From: Bdellovibrio sp. UBA4095
Lineage (GTDB): Bacteria > Bdellovibrionota > Bdellovibrionia > Bdellovibrionales > Bdellovibrionaceae
NCBI GenBank assembly: GCA_002381805.1
Contig: DFXZ01000007.1
Span: 1 to 64,000 of the forward strand
Length of the DNA stretch: 64,000 bases
Reading direction: 5' to 3'
Of the stretch, positions 53,933 through 62,681 are shown one piece after another. The notes below the pieces were generated by a model that was given only the letters and a program-made list of their open reading frames with translations, did not search any database and had not been told where the DNA came from. The first letter of the stretch is position 1; each line of letters opens with the position of its first letter. Made by a program: the position numbers and the translations under genes.

Positions 53933-54890
53933 AGCTTAGTATCTTTCTAGTGCTGACGTTAATGTCGGGGATTGTGAAGCCCTTTTTTTGTAGCTCCGCA
54001 AGCAGTGTTAAGTGTTGGGTCGAGTTTTTTAACTTCAACAAAAGTTGCGGAAGTAGTTTCGCAAGTTGGGACCCTCCGACAGCCAATGAAGTGGCCGTTC
54101 CCAATAAGAGCTCGCCAGTGATAGTGCATGCCAGTTCAAGCCGCTGTTCCACGCTGAGTGTCTGCATATTCGCAAGAATCTTTTTTATTTCCGTTTGCAT
54201 GTTCATAGTAAAAGCCTTGAGTTCATCAAAGGATTGCTTCATCTCTTGCCAAAGCTTTGCGGGATTCTGGGCCAGGACCTTAAAGAAGCTAAGAGTATTT
54301 TCCGCTCCCTGATAGGCGCCCCTGAGTGCATCGCCACTGCACTTGCCGATTGTCCTAAGGAGTTCGACGTTTTCAATATGCCTTAGGGTCGGAGCAAGTT
54401 TTTGAGTCGACGTAAGCGCTGGTGAGGCGCACTGGGCAGCTTGAGCAGTAGGGAAGAAAGCTCGAAGCTTCCAAAGTTGAGCATTTTCTTTTAGAGGTGC
54501 GATGTCTTGGAACAGATTTTTCAGTTCCGCAGCTGTCAGCCCCGTTGCTATCAGGACGTAGTGAGACCCCTGAAATTCAAAATTAACTACCAAAGAGCTG
54601 AGGTCTTTTGCGTGAAATATTTTGTATCGATCTGAGGCTGGCGCTTTAAGGCCTTCTTTTATAAGAACGAATTTTTTCCATTCAGACGAAGCAAATGCAA
54701 AATCGAACTTCAATGAGCTACTTACGAAGGCTTGGTCGCTAAGGGATGCTAAACCTGCACGTTGGAAGGATTGCTTCAAGGCTTTGTAGCGCAACGGAGA
54801 TGGGTTGATCACTCCAGCTTCCACCTCATAGGTATAAGCCCAGCAGAACAGACTTAAGAATTGGAATAACAAAATGAAGAGAAGTTGCAT
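53922..54890 (-). CDS. exported pretoxin-like partner of the RelE-fold protein
   Basis: 322 residues from the ATG at 54890, which gives a clean signal peptide (1-19); an earlier in-frame ATG would add 19 polar residues. The N-terminal half is a beta/alpha domain; the second half has a helical part (KLWQEMKQSFDELKAF) and then LACTITGELLLGTATSLAVGG, a hydrophobic Gly/Ala patch with a Cys. A like patch sits before toxin domains in several Bdellovibrio-type secreted proteins as I recall it. It ends by overlapping the RelE-fold gene, so the two may be parts of a split toxin or a carrier with its cargo. Confidence 0.6.
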   Translation of the reverse strand: MQLLFILLFQFLSLFCWAYTYEVEAGVINPSPLRYKALKQSFQRAGLASLSDQAFVSSSLKFDFAFASSEWKKFVLIKEGLKAPASDRYKIFHAKDLSSLVVNFEFQGSHYVLIATGLTAAELKNLFQDIAPLKENAQLWKLRAFFPTAQAAQCASPALTSTQKLAPTLRHIENVELLRTIGKCSGDALRGAYQGAENTLSFFKVLAQNPAKLWQEMKQSFDELKAFTMNMQTEIKKILANMQTLSVEQRLELACTITGELLLGTATSLAVGGSQLAKLLPQLLLKLKNSTQHLTLLAELQKKGFTIPDINVSTRKILSCVQ

Positions 54891-55052
54891 CTCATCTTGT
54901 ATCGGATGGACGGGACCATCCTTAAGGAGAAAACGGATCATATGCATATAATGCAGGCAGTTTTTGATTTTTAGTGTTGAACCGAGTTGCCTCTGGTAAG
55001 AGGGAGTGTTTCAATTCGTGAATAGTAAGTCCAGCTAATAGAAGGGGTTTTT

Positions 55053-55316
55053 ATGGAGATTCAGAAACAGGATTGTCCCAGTCCGGTGGAAGTTCCGGCC
55101 GAAAATCTTTCGGAAGAAGTTCTGGTGGCTCTTGTAGAGTCATTCATTCTTAGAGAAGGCACCGATTATGGGCAGGTCGAAATTTCTTTGGAAAAAAAGA
55201 TAGAGGCCGTCAAAAGGCAAATCCAGCGTCAGGAAGTTAAAATTATTTTTGATTTCGAATCGGAATCAGTCACTTTGCTTACAAAGCAAGAGTGGGCCAA
55301 AAAGAAATCGGTTTAG
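55053..55316 (+). CDS. yheU: YheU/UPF0270 family protein
   Basis: 87 residues. PAENLSEEVLVALVESFILREGTDYG and EKKIEAVKRQIQRQEVKIIFD correspond to the conserved YheU layout (usually about 72 residues, here with a longer N-terminus). Small cytosolic protein of unknown function, widely conserved in gammaproteobacteria. Own Shine-Dalgarno AAGGGG. A weak GAGGCC/GGCCTC hairpin follows the stop. Confidence 0.85.
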   Translation: MEIQKQDCPSPVEVPAENLSEEVLVALVESFILREGTDYGQVEISLEKKIEAVKRQIQRQEVKIIFDFESESVTLLTKQEWAKKKSV

Positions 55317-55348
55317 AAGAGGCCCCTTTTGAGAGGCCTCGTGATAGA

Positions 55349-55636
55349 TTAATGCAGTTCTGGACGACTGTAGCGATCAGAGCCTTCAAGTTTCACGACT
55401 TTATTATATAAGCCGAGCAATAGCAGTGTCGGACCCCACAATCCTACAAAATTAGCGATGCTTTTCTTCTCTTGGGTAGCGAACAGCCCCAGAGAAAGAA
55501 CAATAGCTCCGCCAGCAACAGCGAGATAGAAGACCGAAGGAATTTTTGATGTTTGTTCCTCGATCGTTTTTGTTAAATGTCCTTCGCTCTGATCGCCCTT
55601 ATTAAGAATTGTCGAACTAAGAGTTCCTTGTTCCAT
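55349..55636 (-). CDS. small membrane protein, two segments
   Basis: 95 residues: polar N-terminus (about 1-33), then membrane segments at about 34-52 and 62-80. Behind a perfect GGAGGT. No family recognised. Confidence 0.65.
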   Translation of the reverse strand: MEQGTLSSTILNKGDQSEGHLTKTIEEQTSKIPSVFYLAVAGGAIVLSLGLFATQEKKSIANFVGLWGPTLLLLGLYNKVVKLEGSDRYSRPELH

Positions 55637-55884
55637 ATGACCTCCTCAGTATGATTTTGCTTGGTTAAAATTCCATTCGCCATGATAGCAGCGAGAAGTG
55701 AAAGAGAAAGTCACATCGAGAGTTTCTGAAGTCTTACATAGAATAACGAACTGGACTGAATCAGTATTCGATCTTACTGTTGAAGTCGAAAGAATCATTT
55801 GAGTCTGAACACTTTCTCTTTTTATGTCGATTCGAACTGTGCTGGGGGCTTTATATGTTGAACTCTCAAGGCCGGTTGACTGGT

Positions 55885-56142
55885 TTAATTCTCAGAAAGA
55901 GGTTTTTCGTTCGGCAATTCGCGCTTTATTTTCAACCACATATATCCGTGGAAGAAGAAGGCAATTGCCCACTTAACCCAAATAGCCGTCGCGCCATGAT
56001 GAAAAGCGTAGATGCCAGTCGTAATAGCTGTGAATATACCCCAACTATGAAGAGCCATTCGCTTTGGGAGAACGATGGAGACAAGAAACGTGGTAGTGGA
56101 AATCCATCCGATGGCTTCGAAGGCCAGATTGAGCCAGTTCAT
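55885..56142 (-). CDS. small membrane protein, YgjV/PQ-loop-like
   Basis: 85 residues with three hydrophobic stretches (8-26, 32-50, 53-72). The opening LAFEAIGWISTTTFLVSIVLPKR with SWGIFTAITTGIYAFHHG resembles small YgjV or SWEET-like half-transporters; the resemblance is by eye only. No good Shine-Dalgarno. Function unknown. Confidence 0.5.
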   Translation of the reverse strand: MNWLNLAFEAIGWISTTTFLVSIVLPKRMALHSWGIFTAITTGIYAFHHGATAIWVKWAIAFFFHGYMWLKIKRELPNEKPLSEN

Positions 56143-56813
56143 TTAGTGCCTTTCGCCGAATTCAGCTACTATTTTATTCTTTAAATAATAAACCTAGTTT
56201 CATTGGTTCTTCTAAGTAGGCGTATTAGTATTAAAAAATGAACCAAAAAGATTAGGTTTTGGGATTGCCGCAGCCGTACCATATCTGTAAGGCAGCGCCA
56301 ACAGGTTTTCCCAGTCTCACCCACATCAAAACGTTTGCAAACCAGAGGAGCAATTGCCGATTATAAACGTGACTCTATAATTCAAAACAGGCATATAATA
56401 TCATTCGTGTTTATATTTTATCCTTAACATTACAAAATACAGAGTGGAGTGCCTGGCTTACCGAGTGGGACGGCGAGTATAACGCTATATTCCATTTTTG
56501 CAGTACACTCAGTGTACGCTAAATGGTTCTGCTTAGGTTCTTCATTCTCTCAAGAGATGTTTAGCTAAAAGGTTAGAATCGAACCTTACCAAGTCATTAA
56601 GGCCCTCTTTTTTAGTAAAATTTGTCCGGAATTGCATATATCCAACTGCTAAGGAGAATAGAACTGACAAACAACATGGAGAGGCGCACAGTTTGACAGA
56701 ATTCGATAATCTCCAATAAGTTTGGTCTGAGCTTAAGGCTAATAAAAAAATGTAAAGTCTGCCAAAGAAGACAGGCGACTCGAGAGGGTTCGCGGTACTG
56801 GCGGGAGGAAAAG
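56143..56813. promoter_or_regulatory. 670-bp gap with long palindrome
   Basis: No gene seen. It holds GTACACT-C-AGTGTAC (56503-56517) nested in CCATTT/AAATGG (56492-56526), a hairpin or operator. A GGGAGG Shine-Dalgarno for the next gene is at the right edge. The A+T-rich stretch about 56385-56440 could hold promoters. Confidence 0.4.
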
Positions 56814-57194
56814 TTGGACAAAGCCAAGATTCTTACGGTTGATGATAGTCCTGACATGCTATTTTTAGAAAAAATGATTCTTGAACAAGAAGGTTTTGAA
56901 GTCCTCACTGCGAATAATGGTAAAACCGCACTTGAGATAGTTTCGAAAAATAGCGACCTCAGTTTAATACTATGTGATGTGCAAATGGAAACTATGGATG
57001 GCTTAGAATTCGTCGCACGTTTAAAGGCCGATCATGAGCGGATTTTCAATGAGACCCCTGTTGTCCTAGTGACAGGTTTGGATGAAGCTCCTCGGGTAAA
57101 GGTCGCAGGTATCATACAGAAGAATATGGGTTTAGATGACTTCGCAGCCACGGTAAAAAGTTTTGTCGTTTCAAAAAAGTCGAGACTGACATGA
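56814..57194 (+). CDS. single-domain response regulator of the KaiC operon
   Basis: 126 residues from a TTG behind GGGAGG. Receiver signature: Asp10-Asp11 (VDDS), phosphoacceptor Asp55 (LILCDVQMETMDG), Thr in LVTG and Lys in IQKN. First gene of the operon; its stop overlaps the next ATG by four bases. Likely phosphorylated by the histidine kinase encoded three genes on, or passing phosphate to or from the KaiC-like protein. Confidence 0.9.
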   Translation: MDKAKILTVDDSPDMLFLEKMILEQEGFEVLTANNGKTALEIVSKNSDLSLILCDVQMETMDGLEFVARLKADHERIFNETPVVLVTGLDEAPRVKVAGIIQKNMGLDDFAATVKSFVVSKKSRLT

Positions 57195-57700
57195 CCGTAA
57201 AAAAGCGAGATCTGCATAGAAGCCAAGTTGAAGCCTGGGAAAAAATAAATACGGAAGGACTCCCAGTTGAAGAGCAGATTGAGCTCTTTGGTAAAGCTTT
57301 TTATGCCATCGAGAAGCGAACTCTCAAAACTTTAAGTAGCGTTACGTTGCAGGTGGTTCTGGAGCGTGCTCGTCTTCAAAGCGTTGAAAAATTTCCGCTC
57401 CTTTCGGTAGTCAAACTGGAATCTGGCGGACTAGGTTTTGCCGGGCTGGTTCGAAATGCTAAAAATGAGAATGCTGAAAAATTGATAGAAGCACTTCGAT
57501 ATTTTCTTGTTGAGCTTCTAAATGTCCTTGGAAATATAACGGCAGAAATATTATCAGAGCCTCTCCATAAGGAACTTCATAAGGTGACACGCGACTATCA
57601 GCAATCTAAAGAAGTGGATGAACATGAGACAGAAAATATAGTTGAAAGTAGAATTTTTCGACAAATAAGTTCAGGTCGTAAGAAACCGGAGAGAACATGA
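57191..57700 (+). CDS. small helical protein between receiver and KaiC
   Basis: 169 residues, mostly helical, charged at both ends; a hydrophobic helix pair around residues 70-125 (LSVVKLESGG, YFLVELLNVLGNITAEIL). No family recognised. ATGA overlap with both neighbours. By position it could be an adaptor or phosphotransfer-like partner, but no conserved His motif of an Hpt domain is obvious. Confidence 0.6.
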   Translation: MTVKKRDLHRSQVEAWEKINTEGLPVEEQIELFGKAFYAIEKRTLKTLSSVTLQVVLERARLQSVEKFPLLSVVKLESGGLGFAGLVRNAKNENAEKLIEALRYFLVELLNVLGNITAEILSEPLHKELHKVTRDYQQSKEVDEHETENIVESRIFRQISSGRKKPERT

Positions 57701-59169
57701 AAACAAACCTTCAGGATAGTAGAATTCTCACTGGCGTGCGAAATCTAGATGAAATTCTATCTGGTGGCATTCCGAAGGGCTCGCTTGTGGCACTTGCCGG
57801 TACGCCTGGATCTGGGAAAACTATATTATCCCAACAAATTATTTTCCAAAATGCCTCACCTCAGAGGCGTGCGATATTTTTCCAAACCCTATCTGAACCT
57901 ACGGCAAAAACTTTACGCTACTTAAAGCAGTTTGATCTTTTTGACTCAGCAAAGCTTGAGGATGGAAGCGTTGAGTTTATAGATTTGGGTGAAATCATAC
58001 GCTTAAAAGGACTTGAGCAAGCTATTGATCTTCTTATGAGTCACGTGAAGCGAATTAAGCCAGCTTTTGTGGTCATCGACAGCTTCAAAGTCTTCGACGA
58101 TTTGGCGAGCTCACATACCGAGCTCCGAAAATTTTCTTATGAAGTGGCCATCAATTTAATGGCCTGGGAGTGTACAACTTTTCTTTTAGGAGAGTTTAGC
58201 CAAGACGATATTCAAACCAATCCGGTCTTTTCTATCATCGATGGAATAATTACCCTTAAAATTCGTGAGAATTCTGGTGAACAACAAAGATTTATCCAGA
58301 TCGTTAAAATGCGTGGAACGGATCATAGTCGGGATGAAAATGCGTTTGCAATTTCTTCTGCAGGAATCCAAATATACGCGCCTCGGGTCACAATTCAACG
58401 CATTCCCGAAGCCGATAGTATGAAGGCTAATCTCGGACCTCATCGCGCTCGAGTCGGTATAGAACAGCTCGATGCACTGTTGGGAGATGGTATTCCCTAT
58501 GGATCTTCTGTTCTTGTTTCTGGCGTTTCAGGCACTGGGAAAACTCTTCTATTGTTGGAGTTTATCTATAGGGGAGCAAAAGAATTTGGCGAAAAGGGTA
58601 TTTTATTTTCTTTTGAGGAAACCAAGGAGCGGCTCCTTGCCAATGCTAGAGGCATGGGTTGGGACGTAGATGGTGAAATTGAAAAAGGAAATATTGAGAT
58701 TCGATTCGTATCGCAGCCAGAGATATTCGTAGAAAAGCACCTTCATATGATCAAAGAATGCATTGAGCATATGGGTGCAAAACGTATCGCTATAGATTCT
58801 GCCTCTGTTTTTGTTCACAAAATTAAAGATCCTCAGATTGTTCGAGAAAAAATGTTTCAGCTGGCTACCTTAGTTCAAATGGCTCATGGAATTGGTTTTT
58901 TTTCGACCGATATCCCATATGGAAGCGATAAGATCAGCCGATTCGGGGTGGAAGAGACTGTCGTGGATGGAATTATTCTGCTTTCCTCAGATATTATTGG
59001 GCTCAAGCGGGAACGATTCATCGAAATTTATAAATTAAGAAACACCTCACATGCTTCTGGAAAATTTAAGATGCGAATTGATAGTGATGGAATTGAAATT
59101 CTACCGGGCGCAAGTCAGACTTCTCCTCGTAAAAAAAGTCAATCCTCTAAGAAAGTAAAGAGGCCATGA
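57697..59169 (+). CDS. KaiC-like double RecA-fold ATPase
   Basis: 490 residues, two KaiC/RadA domains as in cyanobacterial KaiC (519). Walker A: GTPGSGKT (35-42) and GVSGTGKT (276-283); Walker B with Asp128 and Asp367. The catalytic glutamate pair is present in domain 2 (Glu307-Glu308) and altered to Ser-Glu in domain 1. By eye-alignment, the autophosphorylation Ser431/Thr432 of KaiC corresponds to Glu420/Thr421. No KaiA or KaiB is adjacent. Probably a hexameric ATPase that works with a kinase and receiver as a signalling hub. Confidence 0.85.
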   Translation: MKTNLQDSRILTGVRNLDEILSGGIPKGSLVALAGTPGSGKTILSQQIIFQNASPQRRAIFFQTLSEPTAKTLRYLKQFDLFDSAKLEDGSVEFIDLGEIIRLKGLEQAIDLLMSHVKRIKPAFVVIDSFKVFDDLASSHTELRKFSYEVAINLMAWECTTFLLGEFSQDDIQTNPVFSIIDGIITLKIRENSGEQQRFIQIVKMRGTDHSRDENAFAISSAGIQIYAPRVTIQRIPEADSMKANLGPHRARVGIEQLDALLGDGIPYGSSVLVSGVSGTGKTLLLLEFIYRGAKEFGEKGILFSFEETKERLLANARGMGWDVDGEIEKGNIEIRFVSQPEIFVEKHLHMIKECIEHMGAKRIAIDSASVFVHKIKDPQIVREKMFQLATLVQMAHGIGFFSTDIPYGSDKISRFGVEETVVDGIILLSSDIIGLKRERFIEIYKLRNTSHASGKFKMRIDSDGIEILPGASQTSPRKKSQSSKKVKRP

Positions 59170-60543
59170 GTGACACAAGATTTCTCTGAAAATCATAGGA
59201 GGATTTCCTATGGCAGTTCTCAACAAAGAATTCACGAAGACCTTGATACGCAAGAAAGCGCTTTTAATCGGCTTGATGCGCTTTATCAAATAAGTAAGCA
59301 TCTTGCCACTTTTCTTAGTGTTGAAGAGTCTTTTCCGCACATTCTTGCCTGTGCCTCCAAAACTTTTCCTTTGTTGACTGCTGTTCTTATAGATAATGGA
59401 GGGAAGAAAACTAAAACAGCCGTATGGCATTCAGATACAGCAACTCATGAGCACGTGGTTTTGGCCACGTTAAATGCAAGGGAGGCTTTTGGGTATTTGA
59501 CCGGGTCATCAATATCGCAATCTGATGATTTAAAGACTGATACGGCAACCCTGTCTGGATTTAATAAGACCGATCACAGTCAATCCACAGATGAGTTTCG
59601 GCAAGACAATTATATCGTATTGCCTTTAATTATTGATAATCTCAAGGTTATTGGTGCTCTCCAGCTTGGTGGTGCAGCTCCACTTAACGAGAATGATTTG
59701 GGATTCGTCGATACCTTGGCAAACCTAATTGCTGTCGCCTTAGACAGATATTATAAAAGCAAAATAGATCAGGAGCAGCGGAAGGCAGAATCATTGGAAA
59801 GCTCAGCCAGACTAACGGGTTCTGAAACAAAAGTTGCTGATTTAGAAAATGAACGAGATCTTCGTGAAGGCTTCGTTTCGCTCTTGACCCACGACTTAAG
59901 AACTCCGCTGGCGGCAGCAAGAATGTCGGCTCAATTAATTTTGAAACAACAAAATGACCTTGTCGTTAGCGAGGAACTTGTAAATCGGATCATTAGTAAT
60001 GTGAACCGTGCCGATCAAATGATTAACAATTTATTAGATGCAAATCGCATCCGTAGCGGAGAGCGAATCCCAATCAATGTCGAGCCTTGCGATCTTTCAA
60101 AGCTGATTAAAGAAACGCTACAAGAACTATCTACAGTCCACGGTGATCGCTTTGTTTATAGAGGTAATGAGACCTTAGAAGGGATATGGGATCCCAGAGC
60201 CTTGCGGAGAATTATTGAAAACCTTTGCAATAATGCGATCAAGTATGGTGATCCAAAAAGTCCCGTAACTATAAGACTTAAACAGAATAAAGGTGAAGTT
60301 CAGTTATCTGTTCAAAACTACGGCGATCTGATCTCCCCTGAAGATCAGATATCCATTTTTCGCCAGTTCAAAAGAAGTCGCGGCCAGTCGACTAAAAAAA
60401 AGGGTTGGGGCATTGGATTGACCTTAGTTCGAGGAGTCGCTGAAGCGCATTTAGGAAAAGTGACGGTTAAGAGCGAGGCTGATGTTGGTACTGTATTTAC
60501 CGTGACTCTACCAATCGATACGCATCTTGAGTCGGGTGATTAG
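59170..60543 (+). CDS. GAF-containing sensor histidine kinase
   Basis: 457 residues, GTG start abutting the upstream stop. A GAF-like domain (about 37-195), a short coiled coil (200-235), HisKA with His241 (LLTHDLRTPLAAA) and a HATPase with ENLCNNAIKYGD and GWGIGLTLVRGVAEAH. No membrane segment, so it is cytosolic and senses an internal signal. Final gene of the operon. Partner receiver is encoded at the operon start. Confidence 0.93.
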   Translation: MTQDFSENHRRISYGSSQQRIHEDLDTQESAFNRLDALYQISKHLATFLSVEESFPHILACASKTFPLLTAVLIDNGGKKTKTAVWHSDTATHEHVVLATLNAREAFGYLTGSSISQSDDLKTDTATLSGFNKTDHSQSTDEFRQDNYIVLPLIIDNLKVIGALQLGGAAPLNENDLGFVDTLANLIAVALDRYYKSKIDQEQRKAESLESSARLTGSETKVADLENERDLREGFVSLLTHDLRTPLAAARMSAQLILKQQNDLVVSEELVNRIISNVNRADQMINNLLDANRIRSGERIPINVEPCDLSKLIKETLQELSTVHGDRFVYRGNETLEGIWDPRALRRIIENLCNNAIKYGDPKSPVTIRLKQNKGEVQLSVQNYGDLISPEDQISIFRQFKRSRGQSTKKKGWGIGLTLVRGVAEAHLGKVTVKSEADVGTVFTVTLPIDTHLESGD

Positions 60544-60568
60544 AGCTCTTTGAGTTTTAAGAAAAAAT

Positions 60569-60615
<47 letters not shown>

Positions 60616-60734
60616 TGTTAGAGCTGTAATTCGTAAAGTATTGAAAACCAATAGGAACATCATTAATTTCAGATATTTAGCGCACTTTTTGGTTGGTATT
60701 TATTAGTATCGATTTGGCTTAATTTTGAGCTGCC

Positions 60735-60764
60735 GTTGACCCTTGGTTGACCCTCCGTTGACCC
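60735..60764 (+). repeat. three GTTGACCC repeats at 11-bp spacing
   Basis: GTTGACCC at 60735, 60746 and 60757. One repeat per helical turn, about 120 bases inside the attachment site: the place of integrase arm sites, or iterons. Confidence 0.6.
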
Positions 60765-60872
60765 TTTTGGGGACTCTTCCAATATTCAAAATTCCGACAT
60801 ATCCGGATGGCGGGTTCGAGTGCAGCGGTTTCGCGCATGCATTCCAGCACCCAAGATGCAGGTGTAATGCGC

Positions 60873-61034
60873 GGCCCACTCCCAGGGTTTTGCAAGCAAA
60901 ACCCCATACCTGGCTCCCGTTCGGTCCTCCACCCCTAGTAAACTTCCCACTCCCTACGAGAGCGGGAAGTTTACTAGGGCCTCCAGCCCAAACGGGAGCC
61001 AGGTATGGAAGTGGTAACTTCTTGGGAGTGGGCC
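60873..61034. repeat. 162-bp nest of perfect inverted repeats
   Basis: Outer arms GGCCCACTCCCA (60873-60884) and its complement (61023-61034); an 18-bp stem 60904-60921 with 60991-61008; an inner 16-bp stem 60933-60948 with 60964-60979; plus a separate GGGTTTTGC/GCAAAACCC hairpin at 60885-60904. All arms pair perfectly. The region lies between attachment site and first element gene. Candidate oriT, single-strand origin, or structured RNA. Confidence 0.75.
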
Positions 61035-61098
61035 TTTATATTTTTCTATTTCAAGGGGAGGAGGGCGGGGAAAAAAATTATTTATCTGAGGAGTTTTT

Positions 61099-61851
61099 AT
61101 GTCTTTGGTTTTTGAGAAGAAGAAATGTTTACGATATCGCGCGGTGGTTTTAGTGGAGCGCGATTACGATATTCTTGAATACATTTTGGAGATGAAGTTT
61201 GCGAGTCTCCAGAATGTATTCGAGAAATTTTTTTCGAGGTTACAGAGTGGTGAGGTAGCGAAGTCGAACGAGTGGGCGACAAGGCGTCTTCAGCAATTGA
61301 CGAAGGCGGGTTTTTTGAAGGCGGCTTATAGTTTTTCGCATCGGGCGAGGTTTTATTTGCTGACGAATAAAGGTTACGAAGTGTTGCGGAAGGGTAGATT
61401 GTCGTTAGATCCGTTGGGTCCGAGTTTTACGATAGACCATAGGACTTTTGATCATGACAGGTTGGTTTTGGAATCGAGGATTATGCTGGAAAATAGGAGA
61501 GCTGCAAGTTGTTGGGTGAGCGATAAGAGATTGAGATCGAGTCGAGAGTTAGCGGGCGGTTTGGTGCTGAGTCATGTTCCGGACGGGTTGTTTGTTAATG
61601 AGAGGGGGGAGAAGGTTGCTTTTGAGCTGGAGTATTCGGTTAAGCCGAGGAAGGTGTTGGAAGAGAAGATTAGGCGTTATGTGATGATGATGAGATCGAG
61701 TGATGAGCGATTGAGGGTTTTTGATCGGGTATTGTATGTGTGTGCGAGGCCGATGAGTTATGAGCGGGTTAAGAAAGAAATTGAGATCTATGGAGATTTA
61801 ATAGAGGTGATGATGCTGGATCAGTTTTTCGGAAAGAGATCCGGATCTTAA
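61099..61851 (+). CDS. winged-helix plus nuclease-fold protein (Replic_Relax-like), 1
   Basis: 250 residues. An N-terminal winged helix (about 15-90: RDYDILEYILEMKF, WATRRLQQLTKAGFL, FYLLTNKGYEVL) and a C-terminal domain with PDGLFVNERGEKVAFELEYS, that is Asp, then Glu-x-Glu with a later Lys, like a PD-(D/E)XK fold. This layout is that of the plasmid replication-relaxation (Replic_Relax) type proteins. Candidate DNA-processing or relaxosome factor. GAGGAG precedes the ATG. Gene G-rich and AT-poor relative to neighbours. Confidence 0.55.
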   Translation: MSLVFEKKKCLRYRAVVLVERDYDILEYILEMKFASLQNVFEKFFSRLQSGEVAKSNEWATRRLQQLTKAGFLKAAYSFSHRARFYLLTNKGYEVLRKGRLSLDPLGPSFTIDHRTFDHDRLVLESRIMLENRRAASCWVSDKRLRSSRELAGGLVLSHVPDGLFVNERGEKVAFELEYSVKPRKVLEEKIRRYVMMMRSSDERLRVFDRVLYVCARPMSYERVKKEIEIYGDLIEVMMLDQFFGKRSGS

Positions 61852-61937
61852 GGATGAGGTAGAGTTTATTTTGAGCGCAGGCTGTTATTAATTTTTGCAG
61901 GGTGGGTTTTAAAACTTTTAAAAGAAAGGAAGTTTTA

Positions 61938-62681
61938 ATGAACCAGTTTGTGAAAAGCGTGCAGGCAGAAAAAAAGATAGCAGTTCTACCGGAAGAGAGG
62001 AAGAAGGATCTAGCGATCGTTTTATATTTGTTAGAGATGAAGTATATGACGATGGATCAGATCATTCGTAAATTTTTTGAGGGCGCAAAGGTTGAGGAGA
62101 GGCTTCAAAGGTTACTGGATGAGGGCTTAATCGAAACCAAGGATAAGGAGATGTCTTTGTCTTGTTTGATGCGACCATCAACCAAGGGTTACGAAGAGGT
62201 TAAGAAGGCTTTTCCGGATGTGAAGGTGCCGATCAGGGAGAGAAGTGTTTTTCCGCCGAGATTAAATCATGATTTAATGCTCAATGATTTAAGAATTCGT
62301 TTTGAGGAGTTAGGTTTTCTCTTGAACTGGCAGTCGGAAACGAAGCTGAGGGAGATCCCGTTTTTTCTAAGAAGCTTTAAGGATCTTCCGGATGCATTAT
62401 GCAAAAAGAAAAACGATAAAGCATATTTTTTGGAGCTTGAGGTAGCTAAGAAGAATCCAAAGCTTTACCGGGATCGGATCAAAGAATATCTGAGTCATTT
62501 GAAAAAGAAAGAATTTATTGAGGCTAACATTGAAGGAGTGATCTTCTTTTGTGCAAAGCCTGAGGTGGTGGAATTAATCAGAAAAGAAATTCCGGAAGGA
62601 GCGAAAGGAATTTCGGTTCAACCTTATTCGAAGTACTTTAAAGCTGAGACGCAAAAGACTCATGAACAAGTTATTCATTAA
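61938..62681 (+). CDS. winged-helix plus nuclease-fold protein (Replic_Relax-like), 2
   Basis: 247 residues from the ATG at 61938 (AAAGGAAG before it); an upstream in-frame GTG lacks this. Same plan as the preceding protein: winged helix (about 20-75: LAIVLYLLEMKYMTMDQIIRK) and LPDALCKKKNDKAYFLELEV followed by basic residues. The two are paralogs of low identity, perhaps a heterodimer. It overlaps the coupling ATPase gene by 20 bases. Confidence 0.55.
   Translation: MNQFVKSVQAEKKIAVLPEERKKDLAIVLYLLEMKYMTMDQIIRKFFEGAKVEERLQRLLDEGLIETKDKEMSLSCLMRPSTKGYEEVKKAFPDVKVPIRERSVFPPRLNHDLMLNDLRIRFEELGFLLNWQSETKLREIPFFLRSFKDLPDALCKKKNDKAYFLELEVAKKNPKLYRDRIKEYLSHLKKKEFIEANIEGVIFFCAKPEVVELIRKEIPEGAKGISVQPYSKYFKAETQKTHEQVIH

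Noticed and set aside
60805..60830. GGCGGGTTCGAGTGC looks like a tRNA T-arm
   Set aside because: No acceptor, D-arm or anticodon arm around it; single-word resemblance.
60719..60907. 62-residue minus-strand frame ending near the attachment site
   Set aside because: It lies across the palindromes and the octamer repeats; no start signal and no family match.
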